DNA of 64,000 nucleotides. It comes from Serpentinimonas maccroryi. Its GTDB lineage: Bacteria > Pseudomonadota > Gammaproteobacteria > Burkholderiales > Burkholderiaceae_C. This document shows, piece by piece, positions 19,054-26,454 of this stretch. Positions within the stretch are counted from its first letter, which is position 1. Every line of letters starts with the position of its first letter. The stretch covers positions 372,001-436,000 of the forward strand of contig NZ_AP014569.1 of assembly GCF_000828915.1 (NCBI RefSeq). The letters are read 5' to 3'. The position numbers and the translations under genes were made by a program. Below the pieces are notes generated by a model. The model made no database searches. It was not told the origin of the DNA and was given only the letters and a program-made list of their open reading frames with translations.

Positions 19054-19138
19054 GGGGCTGGGGCGCTGGGGGCAGCCGGCCTCATGCCGTCCGCTGCGCG
19101 GCCAGAAATCGGCCAACTGCCCCCAGCGCCCCAGCCCC
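19054..19138. repeat. 21-bp perfect inverted repeat with 43-nt loop
   Basis: The arms 19054-19074 and 19118-19138 are exact reverse complements, built from G4CTG4CGCTG5CA. The right arm lies inside the first 36-bp tandem repeat. Transcribed RNA would form a very stable hairpin. The structure sits upstream of suhB and left of the IS element. It has no T tract. With the tandem repeat it accounts for most of the 367-bp gene-free gap 18928-19294. Confidence 0.9.
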
Positions 19139-19200
19139 GCGAGATTGGTCAGTTGCCCCCAGCGCCCCAGCGCCATGAGATTGACCAGTTGCCCCAGCGA
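19105..19200. repeat. 36-bp tandem repeat, 2.7 copies
   Basis: Units at 19105-19140, 19141-19176 and a partial unit at 19177-19200. Each begins GARATYGRYCARYTGCCCC and the first two continue with CCAGCGCCCCAGC. Differences are mostly transitions. A reading frame through it on the minus strand gives a 12-residue period (GRWGQL), but there is no sign that it is expressed as protein. Confidence 0.9.
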
Positions 19201-19527
19201 TGAACAATGGATAACGCCCAGTGTCTATGCAATCGTCGGGGATGCGACACGTATCCTCAAACCGGCGGGTAACTTTTATACCGACTGCCCCCCATGTCAG
19301 AATACTTGTCGCCTCGATAGAACCCGGCTGTTCCTGACTTCAAAGTCATGAACCTTGGTGGTAGGAGGCTGTGGAGCTTGTGGTCGAAGGTCGGTGCGGT
19401 GGGCAACGCGTCAGCGTTGTCCACGGCCAGCCGACCGGTGCGCGCAGCGCATCGTCCACAAATCCACAGCCTGCACTGGCGCCGGGTGGCACAGCACACA
19501 CTCGGGGGCGAGTGAAGAGAGAACGAA

Positions 19528-20001
19528 GTGGCTCGATACGGACAAGCATTCAAAAACCGCGTGGTAGCCCGGCTGCTGCCACCAGAGAGCGCCCCACTGG
19601 CGGCGCTGGCACAAGAGTTTGGCGTGAGCGCCGACACCCTAGAGCGCTGGCGCAGCGCCGCTTTGGCCCAGCCCGCGCAGCAGCGCAGTTGGACGGCGGC
19701 GGCGCGCCTCGAAGCGGTGATCAGCACAGCGGCGCTGGACGAGGCAGCGCGCAGCGCCTGGTGCCGCCAGCACGGCCTGTACCCGCACGATCTGGCGCAG
19801 TGGCACAGCAGCGCTGCGCAGGCCCTGGCCAGCCCCGAGGAGGCCCGCGCCAGCCCGCAGCAGACCAAGGAAGACCGGCGGCGCATCAAAGAGCTCGAAC
19901 GCGAGCTGCGCCGCAAGGACAAGGCCCTGGCCGAGACGGCAGCGCTGCTGGTGCTGTCAAAAAAAGTCGAGGCGATCTTCCACAAGGGCGCGGCCGAATG
20001 A
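19528..20001 (+). CDS. IS3-family transposase OrfA (HTH DNA-binding protein)
   Basis: A 157-residue protein starting at GTG 19528 (MARYGQAFKNRVVARLL) with a helix-turn-helix (LAALAQEFGVSADTLERWR) that recognises the IS ends. A C-terminal coiled-coil/leucine-zipper-like region (RIKELERELRRKDKALAETAA) fits OrfA multimerisation. The slippery heptamer A-AAA-AAA (19959-19965), in zero frame, would shift ribosomes -1 into orfB to make the OrfAB transposase. The stop overlaps the orfB start (ATGA at 19998-20001). Confidence 0.88.
   Translation: MARYGQAFKNRVVARLLPPESAPLAALAQEFGVSADTLERWRSAALAQPAQQRSWTAAARLEAVISTAALDEAARSAWCRQHGLYPHDLAQWHSSAAQALASPEEARASPQQTKEDRRRIKELERELRRKDKALAETAALLVLSKKVEAIFHKGAAE
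19959..19965 (+). promoter_or_regulatory. Programmed -1 ribosomal frameshift site (A7)
   Basis: In the orfA frame the codons TCA AAA AAA GTC give a canonical A-AAA-AAA slippery heptamer. The downstream frame reached by a -1 shift is that of OrfB and stays open to 21089. This is the known mechanism for OrfAB production in IS3 elements. A stimulatory stem-loop or pseudoknot was not modelled. Confidence 0.75.
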
Positions 20002-21089
20002 TCGGCCTCGAAGATCGCCGCAGTTTGGCCCAAGACATCCAAGCGGCTCACGCAGCCGGTGCACGGCTGCACAAGGCCTGCGAGGTTGCCGGCATTGACG
20101 TGCGCACCCTGCAGCGCTGGCGCGCCGGTGCGGGCTTGCAACGCGGCGACGGCCGCCCACAGGCCGTGCGGCCTACGCCCGGGCATGCCTTGAGCCCCGT
20201 CGAGCGTGAGCAGATCCTGCGTGTGGCCAACCAGCCGCGCTTTGCCGACATGCCCCCGGCGCGCATTGTGCCGGCCTTGGCCGACGAGGGCGTGTATCTG
20301 GCCAGCGAATCCAGCTTTCAGCGCGTGCTGCGCGCGCATGGTCAGACGCAGCACCGCGGGCGCGCCAAGGCGCCGCGCGCCAGCCGCGCGCCAACCACCC
20401 ACGTGGCCACGGCGCCGCGCCAACTGTGGTGCTGGGACATGAGCTACCTGCCGGCGCAGGTCACTGGGCGTTGGTTCTATCTGTACCTGATTCTGGACGT
20501 CTACAGCCGCAAGATCGTGGGCTTTGAAGTCCATGAGCGCGACGACTCCGTGCACGCCACGCAGTTGGTCAAGCGCACGGCGCTGGCCGAGGGCATCCAC
20601 GCCTTGGACAACAAGCCCGTGCTGCACGGCGACAACGGCGCCACGCTCAAGGCCACCACCGTGCTGGCGATGCTGCACTGGCTGGGCGTCAAGCCCTCGT
20701 ACTCGCGGCCCCGCGTCAGCGACGACAACGCCTTTGTGGAGAGCCTGTTTCGCACGGCCAAGTACAGGCCGCAGTATCCTGAAAAAGGGTTTGCCGACTT
20801 GCAGGCTGCGCGCCAGTGGGCGAGCGATTTCGTGCATTGGTACAACCATGAGCACCGCCACAGTGGCATCCGCTACGTCACGCCGGCGCAGCGCCATGCC
20901 GGACTGGACCAAGAGATTCTGCAAGCACGCCACGCCCTCTACGCCCAAGCCCGCGAAGACAACCCGCGGCGCTGGTCTGGCCCCACGCGCGACTGGTCAC
21001 TCATCAAAACCGTCACCCTCAACCCTGAACGAACGGAGGTGCAAAACGCTGCCCTGACGCGCAGCATTACGCAGCCAATGGCTGCTTGA
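19998..21089 (+). CDS. IS3-family transposase OrfB (DDE integrase)
   Basis: 363 residues from ATG 19998, in the -1 frame relative to orfA; this frame is open back past the slippery A7 run, as needed for an OrfAB fusion. The rve-type catalytic core is intact: first Asp in CWDMSYLPAQ, second in LHGDNGATLKA, and Glu in DDNAFVESLF, with 35 residues between the second Asp and the Glu (DD35E). It is followed by WYNHEHRHSGIRYVTPAQR, the usual IS3 C-terminal signature. No internal stop or frameshift was seen, so the element may be active. Confidence 0.93.
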   Translation: MIGLEDRRSLAQDIQAAHAAGARLHKACEVAGIDVRTLQRWRAGAGLQRGDGRPQAVRPTPGHALSPVEREQILRVANQPRFADMPPARIVPALADEGVYLASESSFQRVLRAHGQTQHRGRAKAPRASRAPTTHVATAPRQLWCWDMSYLPAQVTGRWFYLYLILDVYSRKIVGFEVHERDDSVHATQLVKRTALAEGIHALDNKPVLHGDNGATLKATTVLAMLHWLGVKPSYSRPRVSDDNAFVESLFRTAKYRPQYPEKGFADLQAARQWASDFVHWYNHEHRHSGIRYVTPAQRHAGLDQEILQARHALYAQAREDNPRRWSGPTRDWSLIKTVTLNPERTEVQNAALTRSITQPMAA

Positions 21090-21177
21090 GGACGCGACAA
21101 GTTGCTTGACATGTACCGACTGGTCTGCCGCCGCCAGCCCAGAGCGAGAAAATGGTGGATTGAACCCGATTTTTTCT

Positions 21178-21645
21178 TCACAATGGACGCCCCAACTGTT
21201 TTTCTACTTGCTTTCGCTCCCACTTGGCACCGAAAAATGGGATGAACTCAAATGTGGCTGCAGCATGCGCCAAGATGGCGACACCCCAACCAAATGCAGG
21301 CCAGAAAAACCACAAGTTGGATGGATGCATAATGAGGTTGATAACAGCCAGCACGCTGATGACGACCACGTACTGCACCAAGTGATAATAGAAGCCTTTG
21401 ATCTTACGTACCTTGGCAAGTGCCAGTTGTTCATCCTGCTGTGAATTGCTGTGCGTGCTCATGTTTTGCTCACTGGTGAGAGTGGAGAAGTCGATCTCGA
21501 AGACCGACGCCAGTGATTTCAAGGACTCCGTACTGGCTGGCTGCCCGTTTTCGAGTCGCTGAATAGTACGGGCGCTAAGCCCGCTCAGTTCAGCGAGTTG
21601 TTGTTGAGACCAGCCACGTTGCAAGCGCAATTTTTGAATGTTCAT
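21178..21645 (-). CDS. XRE-type HTH protein with C-terminal 2TM domain
   Basis: A 155-residue protein: an XRE/HTH_3 domain at residues 1-60 (LRLQRGWSQQQLAELSGLSARTIQRLENG shortened to WSQQQLAELSGLSARTIQR), a Ser/Gln-rich linker, and two hydrophobic helices (about residues 88-106 and 112-133) ending with a basic WERKQVEKQL tail. This resembles the 2TM family (PF13239-like), often joined to HTH domains as small membrane-tethered regulators. Base composition is clearly lower in GC than the neighbours, and it lies just right of the IS, suggesting horizontal acquisition. AAGGA before the ATG serves as Shine-Dalgarno. Target genes are unknown. Confidence 0.8.
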   Translation of the reverse strand: MNIQKLRLQRGWSQQQLAELSGLSARTIQRLENGQPASTESLKSLASVFEIDFSTLTSEQNMSTHSNSQQDEQLALAKVRKIKGFYYHLVQYVVVISVLAVINLIMHPSNLWFFWPAFGWGVAILAHAAATFEFIPFFGAKWERKQVEKQLGRPL

Positions 21646-21902
21646 AAGAAGTCCTTGTCGTCACGCAGCACAGGTTACAGCAGTTGATCAAAGCACGCCA
21701 CGACACGAGCACGACAGCAAGGCGACACCGACACGACACATCGCGAAAACGCCCCAGGCATGCGACACCGGAGTGCTAAACGCCTAGCTACGCAGGGATA
21801 TCATCGGGGCATTGTGGCCGCCAAGGTTGCACCACACCAGCCGCACCGCAGCGGCGGCTCATGGACAATCCGGGTTCAACCCGTCCACCCCCCCTAGAGT
21901 CC
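21646..21902. other. Gap with CGACA-rich direct repeats between the HTH gene and trmJ-like gene
   Basis: About 257 bp without a gene. The section 21695-21745 contains repeated CACGACA / GCGACA units at irregular spacing, and TTGATCAA occurs near 21684. These are weak repeats of unknown role; a promoter for the downstream gene is expected but not clearly visible. Confidence 0.4.
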
Positions 21903-22778
21903 ATGCGCAACCAGCCGATCGTCAGCCGTTTCATTTTGATCGAGCCCAGCCACGCTGGCAATGTGGGCGCGGTGGCGCGGGCGCTCAAGGTGATGGGCTT
22001 TGCCGATCTGGTGCTGGTGCGGCCGCGCTGGGCCGATGTGTTGCAGCGCCCCGAGGCGCTGGAGCGCGCCAGCGGTGCCGCCGACGTGCTGGCGGCAGCG
22101 CGGGTGTGTGCCACGCTCGACGAGGCCTTGGGCGGCATCACGCACCTGTGCGCCACCGCCATGACGGCGCGCGACTTTGGCCCGCCCACTCTGGCCCCGC
22201 GCGAGCATTTAGGCGCTTGGGTGCAGGCGCAGCGGGCTGCGCCCGCCGCGGCGCACGGGGTGGCGTTTGTCTTTGGCCCCGAGCGCTATGGCCTGAGCAA
22301 CGGCGACGTGTACCGCTGCCACGCCAGCCTGCGCATCCCGACCTCTCCCGGCTACGGCTCGCTCAACCTGGCTGCTGCGGTGCAGCTGATCGCCTACGAG
22401 TGGCGGCTGGCTTTGGGTGGATTTGAGCCTCACACCAACGACCGCGCCGGCGACCGTGCGCACGATCGCGCCGGACAACATACCGATGATCGCGCCATAG
22501 ATCACACCGACGACCGCCCCGATCAGCTCCCCGGCGCTCCCGCGCCGACACCGCGCAACGCCGCCGACACCCCCGCCGACGCCGCCACCGTGGCCGCGGC
22601 GCTGGCGCATTGGCAAGAGGCGCTGGTGGCGCTGCAATACCTCGACCCAGCCGCCCCCAAAAAACTGCTGCCGCGCCTGCAGCAGTTGCTCAACCGGGCA
22701 CAGCCCACGCTGGCCGAAATCCATATTTTGCGCGGGGTGGCGCGCGCGGTGTTGCGTTTGGCGCAGACCAAGGGTTAG
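21903..22778 (+). CDS. trmJ: tRNA/rRNA 2'-O-methyltransferase, TrmJ-like (SpoU family)
   Basis: Probable SAM-dependent 2'-O-methyltransferase of tRNA position 32. The 291-residue product has the SPOUT motifs: [20 protein letters not shown] (motif 1), [15 protein letters not shown] (motif 2) and [20 protein letters not shown] (motif 3, knot). A repetitive Asp/Arg/His-rich linker (residues about 178-205) sits between the catalytic domain and the C-terminal helical extension ([17 protein letters not shown]...). ATG 21903 begins the conserved protein; ATG 21861 is an in-frame alternative. It lies 11 bp upstream of cysE, so the two may be cotranscribed. Confidence 0.9.
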   Translation: MRNQPIVSRFILIEPSHAGNVGAVARALKVMGFADLVLVRPRWADVLQRPEALERASGAADVLAAARVCATLDEALGGITHLCATAMTARDFGPPTLAPREHLGAWVQAQRAAPAAAHGVAFVFGPERYGLSNGDVYRCHASLRIPTSPGYGSLNLAAAVQLIAYEWRLALGGFEPHTNDRAGDRAHDRAGQHTDDRAIDHTDDRPDQLPGAPAPTPRNAADTPADAATVAAALAHWQEALVALQYLDPAAPKKLLPRLQQLLNRAQPTLAEIHILRGVARAVLRLAQTKG

Positions 22779-22781
22779 ACT
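22776..22781 (+). promoter_or_regulatory. Candidate -10 element for a near-leaderless cysE transcript
   Basis: TAGACT overlaps the stop codon of the trmJ-like gene and ends 8 bp before the cysE ATG. TTGCGT occurs 18 bp upstream. There is no Shine-Dalgarno sequence before the ATG. Confidence 0.4.
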
Positions 22782-22789
22782 GCACGGCT

Positions 22790-23563
22790 ATGTTTGCCCG
22801 ACTCAAGTCCGACCTCGATTGCATTTTGGAGCGCGACCCGGCGGCGCGTTCGCGCTGGGAGGTGCTGACCTGCTACCCCGGCTTGCATGCGCTGCTGCTG
22901 CACCGCATCGCGCACCGGCTGTGGGGCCGGGGCTGGAAATGGCTGGCGCGCTGGCTGGCGCACTGGAGCCGCTGGCTCACCGGCATCGAAATCCACCCCG
23001 GCGCGCAGATCGGTGCGCGCGTGTTCATCGACCACGGCATGGGGGTGGTGATCGGCGAGACGGCCGAAATCGGCGACGGTTGCACCATCTACCACGGCGT
23101 CACGCTGGGCGGGGTGGCGCTGCACAAGGGGGCCAAGCGGCACCCGACGCTGGGGCGCGACGTGGTCATCGGGGCCGGCGCCAAGGTGCTGGGCGGCTTT
23201 GTGGTGGGCGACGGCGCGCGCGTGGGCAGCAACGCGGTGCTGACCAAGGCCGTGCCGCCCGGGGCCACGGCGGTGGGCAACCCGGCGCGCATCATCTTGG
23301 CCCAAGCCGACGCCCGGCGCGAGGAGCAGGCCGCGAAGCTGGGTTTTTCGGCCTACGGCATCACGCAAAACGACGACCCGCTCAGCCAAGCGCTGCGTGG
23401 CCTGGTCGACAGCGCCGCCAGCCAAGAGCACCAGATCGCGCTGCTCTGGCAGGCGCTGGAGCAGTTGTCGGCCCAGCAAGGACTGAACCAGCCGCTGCCG
23501 CCCGACGCCGCCCGGCTCGAGCAGTTCGAGGCCCAAAAGCTCAACGATCTGGTGGGTAAGTAG
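22790..23563 (+). CDS. cysE: Serine O-acetyltransferase
   Basis: Acetylates L-serine with acetyl-CoA, the first committed step of cysteine synthesis. The product is 257 residues. The N-terminal helical part has [25 protein letters not shown]. The left-handed beta-helix hexapeptide region follows, with [20 protein letters not shown] (acidic/His active site), [21 protein letters not shown] and [19 protein letters not shown]. It ends in a longer C-terminal tail than the E. coli enzyme. ATG 22790 lacks a Shine-Dalgarno sequence but starts the conserved [19 protein letters not shown]. Confidence 0.95.
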   Translation: MFARLKSDLDCILERDPAARSRWEVLTCYPGLHALLLHRIAHRLWGRGWKWLARWLAHWSRWLTGIEIHPGAQIGARVFIDHGMGVVIGETAEIGDGCTIYHGVTLGGVALHKGAKRHPTLGRDVVIGAGAKVLGGFVVGDGARVGSNAVLTKAVPPGATAVGNPARIILAQADARREEQAAKLGFSAYGITQNDDPLSQALRGLVDSAASQEHQIALLWQALEQLSAQQGLNQPLPPDAARLEQFEAQKLNDLVGK

Positions 23564-23661
23564 GGGGCTGGCCCGCGAGTAGGGTGCTTACGGGGCCGGT
23601 TCCAGCGGGACAGGGCAAAGGGCTGGGCTTACGGGGCAGGCAGCCTACGGAGCCGGATTTG

Positions 23662-24261
23662 CTAGGTCGGGCTCGCCGGCCGCTGCGCGCTCTTGGGTCT
23701 GAAGGCGGCGCAGACGGCGGGGTCGGTCTCGAGGTAGGGGCCGCCGATCAGGTCGATGCAGTAGGGCACGGCGGCGAAGATGCCGGGCAGCAGCACCTGG
23801 CCGTTGGGGTCGCGCAGGCCCTCGAGCGTCTCGGCGATGCTCTTGGGCTGCCCCGGCAGGTTGATGATCAGGCAGCGGCCGCGCAGCACGGCTACTTGGC
23901 GCGACAAAATGGCCGTGGGCACGAAGCGCAACCCGATCTGGCGCATCTGCTCGCCAAAGCCGGGCAGCTCACGCTCTGCCACGTCGCGCGTGGCCTCGGG
24001 CGTGACATCGCGCGGGGCCGGTCCGGTGCCGCCGGTGGTGAGCACCAACGCGCAGCCGGCCGCGTCGGCCAGCTCGATCAGGGTCTGGCCGATGCGCTCG
24101 CGTTCGTCGGGGATCAGGCGCGGCTCGAAGTGCAGCGGGTTGCGCAGCGCCCGGCGCAGCCAGTCTTGCAGCGCGGGCAGGCCCTGGTCGGCATAGACGC
24201 CGGCGCTGGCGCGGTCGCTCACCGACACCAGCCCGATGCGCACCGGCTCCAGCGCGCTCAT
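23662..24261 (-). CDS. mog: Molybdopterin adenylyltransferase
   Basis: Adenylylates molybdopterin before molybdate insertion during molybdenum cofactor synthesis. The 199-residue product belongs to the MogA/MoaB fold: IGLVSVSDRASAGVYADQGLP at the N-terminus (the YxDxG-type motif of MogA), TTGGTGPAPRDVTPEAT around residue 78, and INLPGQPKSIAETL. The start overlaps the yjgA stop by an ATGA junction, so the two are translationally coupled. Confidence 0.93.
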   Translation of the reverse strand: MSALEPVRIGLVSVSDRASAGVYADQGLPALQDWLRRALRNPLHFEPRLIPDERERIGQTLIELADAAGCALVLTTGGTGPAPRDVTPEATRDVAERELPGFGEQMRQIGLRFVPTAILSRQVAVLRGRCLIINLPGQPKSIAETLEGLRDPNGQVLLPGIFAAVPYCIDLIGGPYLETDPAVCAAFRPKSAQRPASPT

Positions 24262-24929
24262 GCGGCCTCCAGCGGTTGCGCGGGGGCCGCAGCGGCAGGG
24301 TCGGGCGGTGGCTCTAGGCCGGCGCGCACCAGCTGGTAGATTTCGCGGTAGCTTTTGCCCTGGCGTGCGGCTTTGCCGGCGGGTGCAGCGCCCGGCTCGG
24401 CGGCGCGCTGCGACTGCGCGTCTTTGCGCGCCTGCCGGATGAGGGTGCGCAGGTGTTGCAAGTCGGTGTCTGGGGCGATCTGCAGCCAGGCGCTCAGCGC
24501 CTCGTCGTCGGTCAGCAGGCGCTCGCGCCACTGCTCGGCCTGGTGCAGGCGCAGGGTGTCGGCGGCGCTGCCTTGGTGCTGCTCGGCCAGCGCCTGCTCG
24601 ACCGCTTCCACGGTGGCGGCGTCGAGCCGGCGCATGAGCTTACCGACGTACTGAATCTGGCGCCGGCGGCCTTCGAAGTCGCTGATGCGCCGCGCCTCGG
24701 CGAGGGCGTCGAGCAGAATGCCGGGCAAAGCCAACCGGTCGAGCAAGCCGCTGCGCAAGCCCAGCAGCTGCTCGCCCAGCTGCTGCAGGTGTTCGCTGTG
24801 TTTTTTGAGGTCGGTCCTGCTGGCCTCGGTGTCGCCTTTGAGTTCGCGCTTGAGTTCAAGGTCCAGTTCGCTGCCTGCAGCGACGAAGTGGCCTTTGACG
24901 AAGTAGCCTTTGGTGGGTTTGCGTGCCAT
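24258..24929 (-). CDS. yjgA: Ribosome-associated protein YjgA (DarP, DUF615)
   Basis: A 223-residue protein of the DUF615 family, associated with late 50S ribosomal subunit assembly in E. coli. Markers are the N-terminal KPTKGYFVKG/SELDLELKRE helix, LALPGILLDALAEARRI, RRRQIQYVGKLMR and the C-terminal RKDAQSQRAAEPG / KSYREIYQLVR. It is longer at the C-terminus than E. coli YjgA by a Pro/Ala tail. It is divergent from pmbA with only 21 bp between start codons, a conserved pair in proteobacteria. A TATGAT hexamer on the minus strand lies six bases before the ATG. Confidence 0.93.
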   Translation of the reverse strand: MARKPTKGYFVKGHFVAAGSELDLELKRELKGDTEASRTDLKKHSEHLQQLGEQLLGLRSGLLDRLALPGILLDALAEARRISDFEGRRRQIQYVGKLMRRLDAATVEAVEQALAEQHQGSAADTLRLHQAEQWRERLLTDDEALSAWLQIAPDTDLQHLRTLIRQARKDAQSQRAAEPGAAPAGKAARQGKSYREIYQLVRAGLEPPPDPAAAAPAQPLEAA

Positions 24930-24934
24930 CCGGC

Positions 24935-24941
24935 TATCATA
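24935..24941. promoter_or_regulatory. Overlapping divergent -10 elements, yjgA and pmbA
   Basis: GCTATCATAGC reads TATCAT on the plus strand (10 bp before the pmbA ATG) and TATGAT on the minus strand (6 bp before the yjgA ATG). Only 21 bp separate the two start codons and neither has a Shine-Dalgarno sequence, so both transcripts may be leaderless or nearly so. The -35 regions are weak. Confidence 0.45.
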
Positions 24942-24950
24942 GCGCCCAGC

Positions 24951-26414
24951 ATGAAAAAATCCCGATCTACTGGACCCGCCTCCGGCCCAAATAGCCCAAC
25001 AGGCACGAATAGCCCGGCTGGCCCGCACACCCCCCCCGCTCCCGAAGCGGGTTTTCAGTACCACCGGCAGCAGTTTGAGGCCTTGGCCGATCTGGCTTTG
25101 CAGCACGCCAAGCAGCTCGGGGCCGCCGATGCGGCGGTCGAGGTCTCGGAAGGCGCGGGCCTCAACGTCTCGGTGCGCATGGGCGAGCTAGAAAACGTGG
25201 AGCGCAACCGCGACAAGTCGCTCGGCGTCACGGTCTATTTGGGGCAGCGCCGCGGCAACGCCTCCAGTTCCGACTTCAGCCCGCAGGCCATCCGCCAAGC
25301 CGTGCAGGCCGCTTACGACATCGCCCGCTACACCGCCGAAGACCCGGCGGCGGCCCTGCCCGACGAGCAGGACGTGGCCCGCGACGCCCCCGAGCTGGAG
25401 CTGTTTCACCCTTGGGCCATCGACGCGCAGCAGGCGCAGCAACTGGCGCTGCGCTGCGAGGCGGCGGCGCTGCAAACCAGCAAACACATCCGCAACAGCG
25501 AAGGCGCGGCGGTGTCGGCGCAGCAGTCGCACTTTTACGCCGAGCACATGCGCGGCGGCGAGCGCGGGCGCGAGGGCATTTTTCGCGGCGGCTACGCCAG
25601 TTCGCGCCACAGCCTGTCGGTGAGCCCGATCGCCGGCAAGGGCGCGCAGATGCAGCGCGATTACTGGTACAGCTCGATGCGCAGCCCGCACGATTTGGCC
25701 AGCCCCGAAGCGGTGGGGCGCTACGCCGCCGAGCGCGCGCTGGCGCGGCTGGCGCCGCGCAAAATTGCCACCACCGAATGCCCGGTGCTGTTTGAGTCGC
25801 CGCTGGCGGCAGGGCTGCTGGGGGCCTTTGTGCAGGCCATCAGCGGCGGCGCGCTGTACCGCAAAACCAGTTTTTTGCTCGACAGCCTGGGCCGCCAAGT
25901 GTTCCCCGAGCACATCGATTTGCACGAAGACCCGTGGGTGGTGCGCGGCAAAGGCAGCGCCCCGTTCGACAGCGAAGGCGTGCAAACGCAGGCCCGCGAG
26001 GTGCTGAGCGGCGGCTGCGTCAAGGGTTATTTTCTGAGCAGCTACTCGGCGCGCAAGCTCGGCATGCGCACCAGCGGCAACGCGGGCGGCTCGCACAACC
26101 TGTACCTGCGCAGCCGCCTGACGCAGCCCGAAGACGATCTGCCGGCCATGCTGCGCCGGCTCGGCACCGGCTTGTTCGTCACCGAACTGATGGGGCAGGG
26201 CGTGAACTACGTCACCGGCGACTACTCGCGCGGCGCCAGCGGCTTTTGGGTGGAAGGTGGCGCCATCGCCTACCCGGTGCAAGAGATCACCATCGCCGGC
26301 AACCTTAAAGACATGTTTTTGGGCCTGCAAGCGATCGGGGCCGACGAGTTTGCCTTTGGCTCCAAAAACGTGGGTTCGGTGCTGATCGAGCGCATGAAGG
26401 TCGCGGGCACCTGA
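24951..26414 (+). CDS. pmbA: Metalloprotease PmbA/TldE
   Basis: Partner of TldD in a protease complex that matures peptides such as microcins and affects CcdA and gyrase-related phenotypes in E. coli. The product is 487 residues with a Pro/Gly/Ser-rich N-terminal extension (about 30 residues) before the family domain. Signatures include GLNVSVRMGELENVERNRDKSLGV shortened to VRMGELENVERNRDKSLG, RHSLSVSPIAG, LFESPLAAGLLGAF, MRTSGNAGGSHNL and YPVQEITIAGNLKDMF. ATG 24951 follows a probable -10 element by ten bases. A tldD gene is not in the window. Confidence 0.95.
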   Translation: MKKSRSTGPASGPNSPTGTNSPAGPHTPPAPEAGFQYHRQQFEALADLALQHAKQLGAADAAVEVSEGAGLNVSVRMGELENVERNRDKSLGVTVYLGQRRGNASSSDFSPQAIRQAVQAAYDIARYTAEDPAAALPDEQDVARDAPELELFHPWAIDAQQAQQLALRCEAAALQTSKHIRNSEGAAVSAQQSHFYAEHMRGGERGREGIFRGGYASSRHSLSVSPIAGKGAQMQRDYWYSSMRSPHDLASPEAVGRYAAERALARLAPRKIATTECPVLFESPLAAGLLGAFVQAISGGALYRKTSFLLDSLGRQVFPEHIDLHEDPWVVRGKGSAPFDSEGVQTQAREVLSGGCVKGYFLSSYSARKLGMRTSGNAGGSHNLYLRSRLTQPEDDLPAMLRRLGTGLFVTELMGQGVNYVTGDYSRGASGFWVEGGAIAYPVQEITIAGNLKDMFLGLQAIGADEFAFGSKNVGSVLIERMKVAGT

Positions 26415-26454
26415 TTGCCGCTGCTGGCGCTGCGCCGGCGTTGAGCTGGGTGGG

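Larger units (their letters stand above)
19295..21111 (+). mobile_element. IS3-family insertion sequence, apparently complete
   Basis: The element has two overlapping frames of IS3 type, a -1 frameshift signal, and imperfect terminal inverted repeats: left 19295-19315 (TGTCAGAATACTTGTCGCCTC shortened: TGTCA-n4-ACTTGTCGC) and right 21091-21111, matching at 16 of 21 positions and beginning TG/ending CA. The match extends 2 bp outward on both sides (CATGTCA / TGACATG). The 9-bp sequence TACCGACTG flanks it on both sides, 7 bp outside the left and 2 bp outside the right end, so the exact duplication is unclear. A 230-bp leader precedes orfA, long for the family. Length is about 1.8 kb. Confidence 0.85.

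Noticed and set aside
19105-19200. CRISPR array in the 36-bp repeat
   Set aside because: Copies are directly adjacent with no spacers and there are no cas genes.
19257-20948. 563-codon minus-strand frame across the IS element
   Set aside because: Antisense to OrfA/OrfB, which carry all transposase motifs; no independent support.
21690-21750. CRISPR-like array in the CGACA-rich stretch
   Set aside because: Units are 6-7 bp, irregularly spaced and without spacers of uniform length.
22209-22724. Membrane protein gene on the minus strand opposite the trmJ-like gene
   Set aside because: Only the short linker region looks membrane-like; the rest is Gly/Arg/Gln shadow sequence without start signals. 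Kept as a finding about the linker only.
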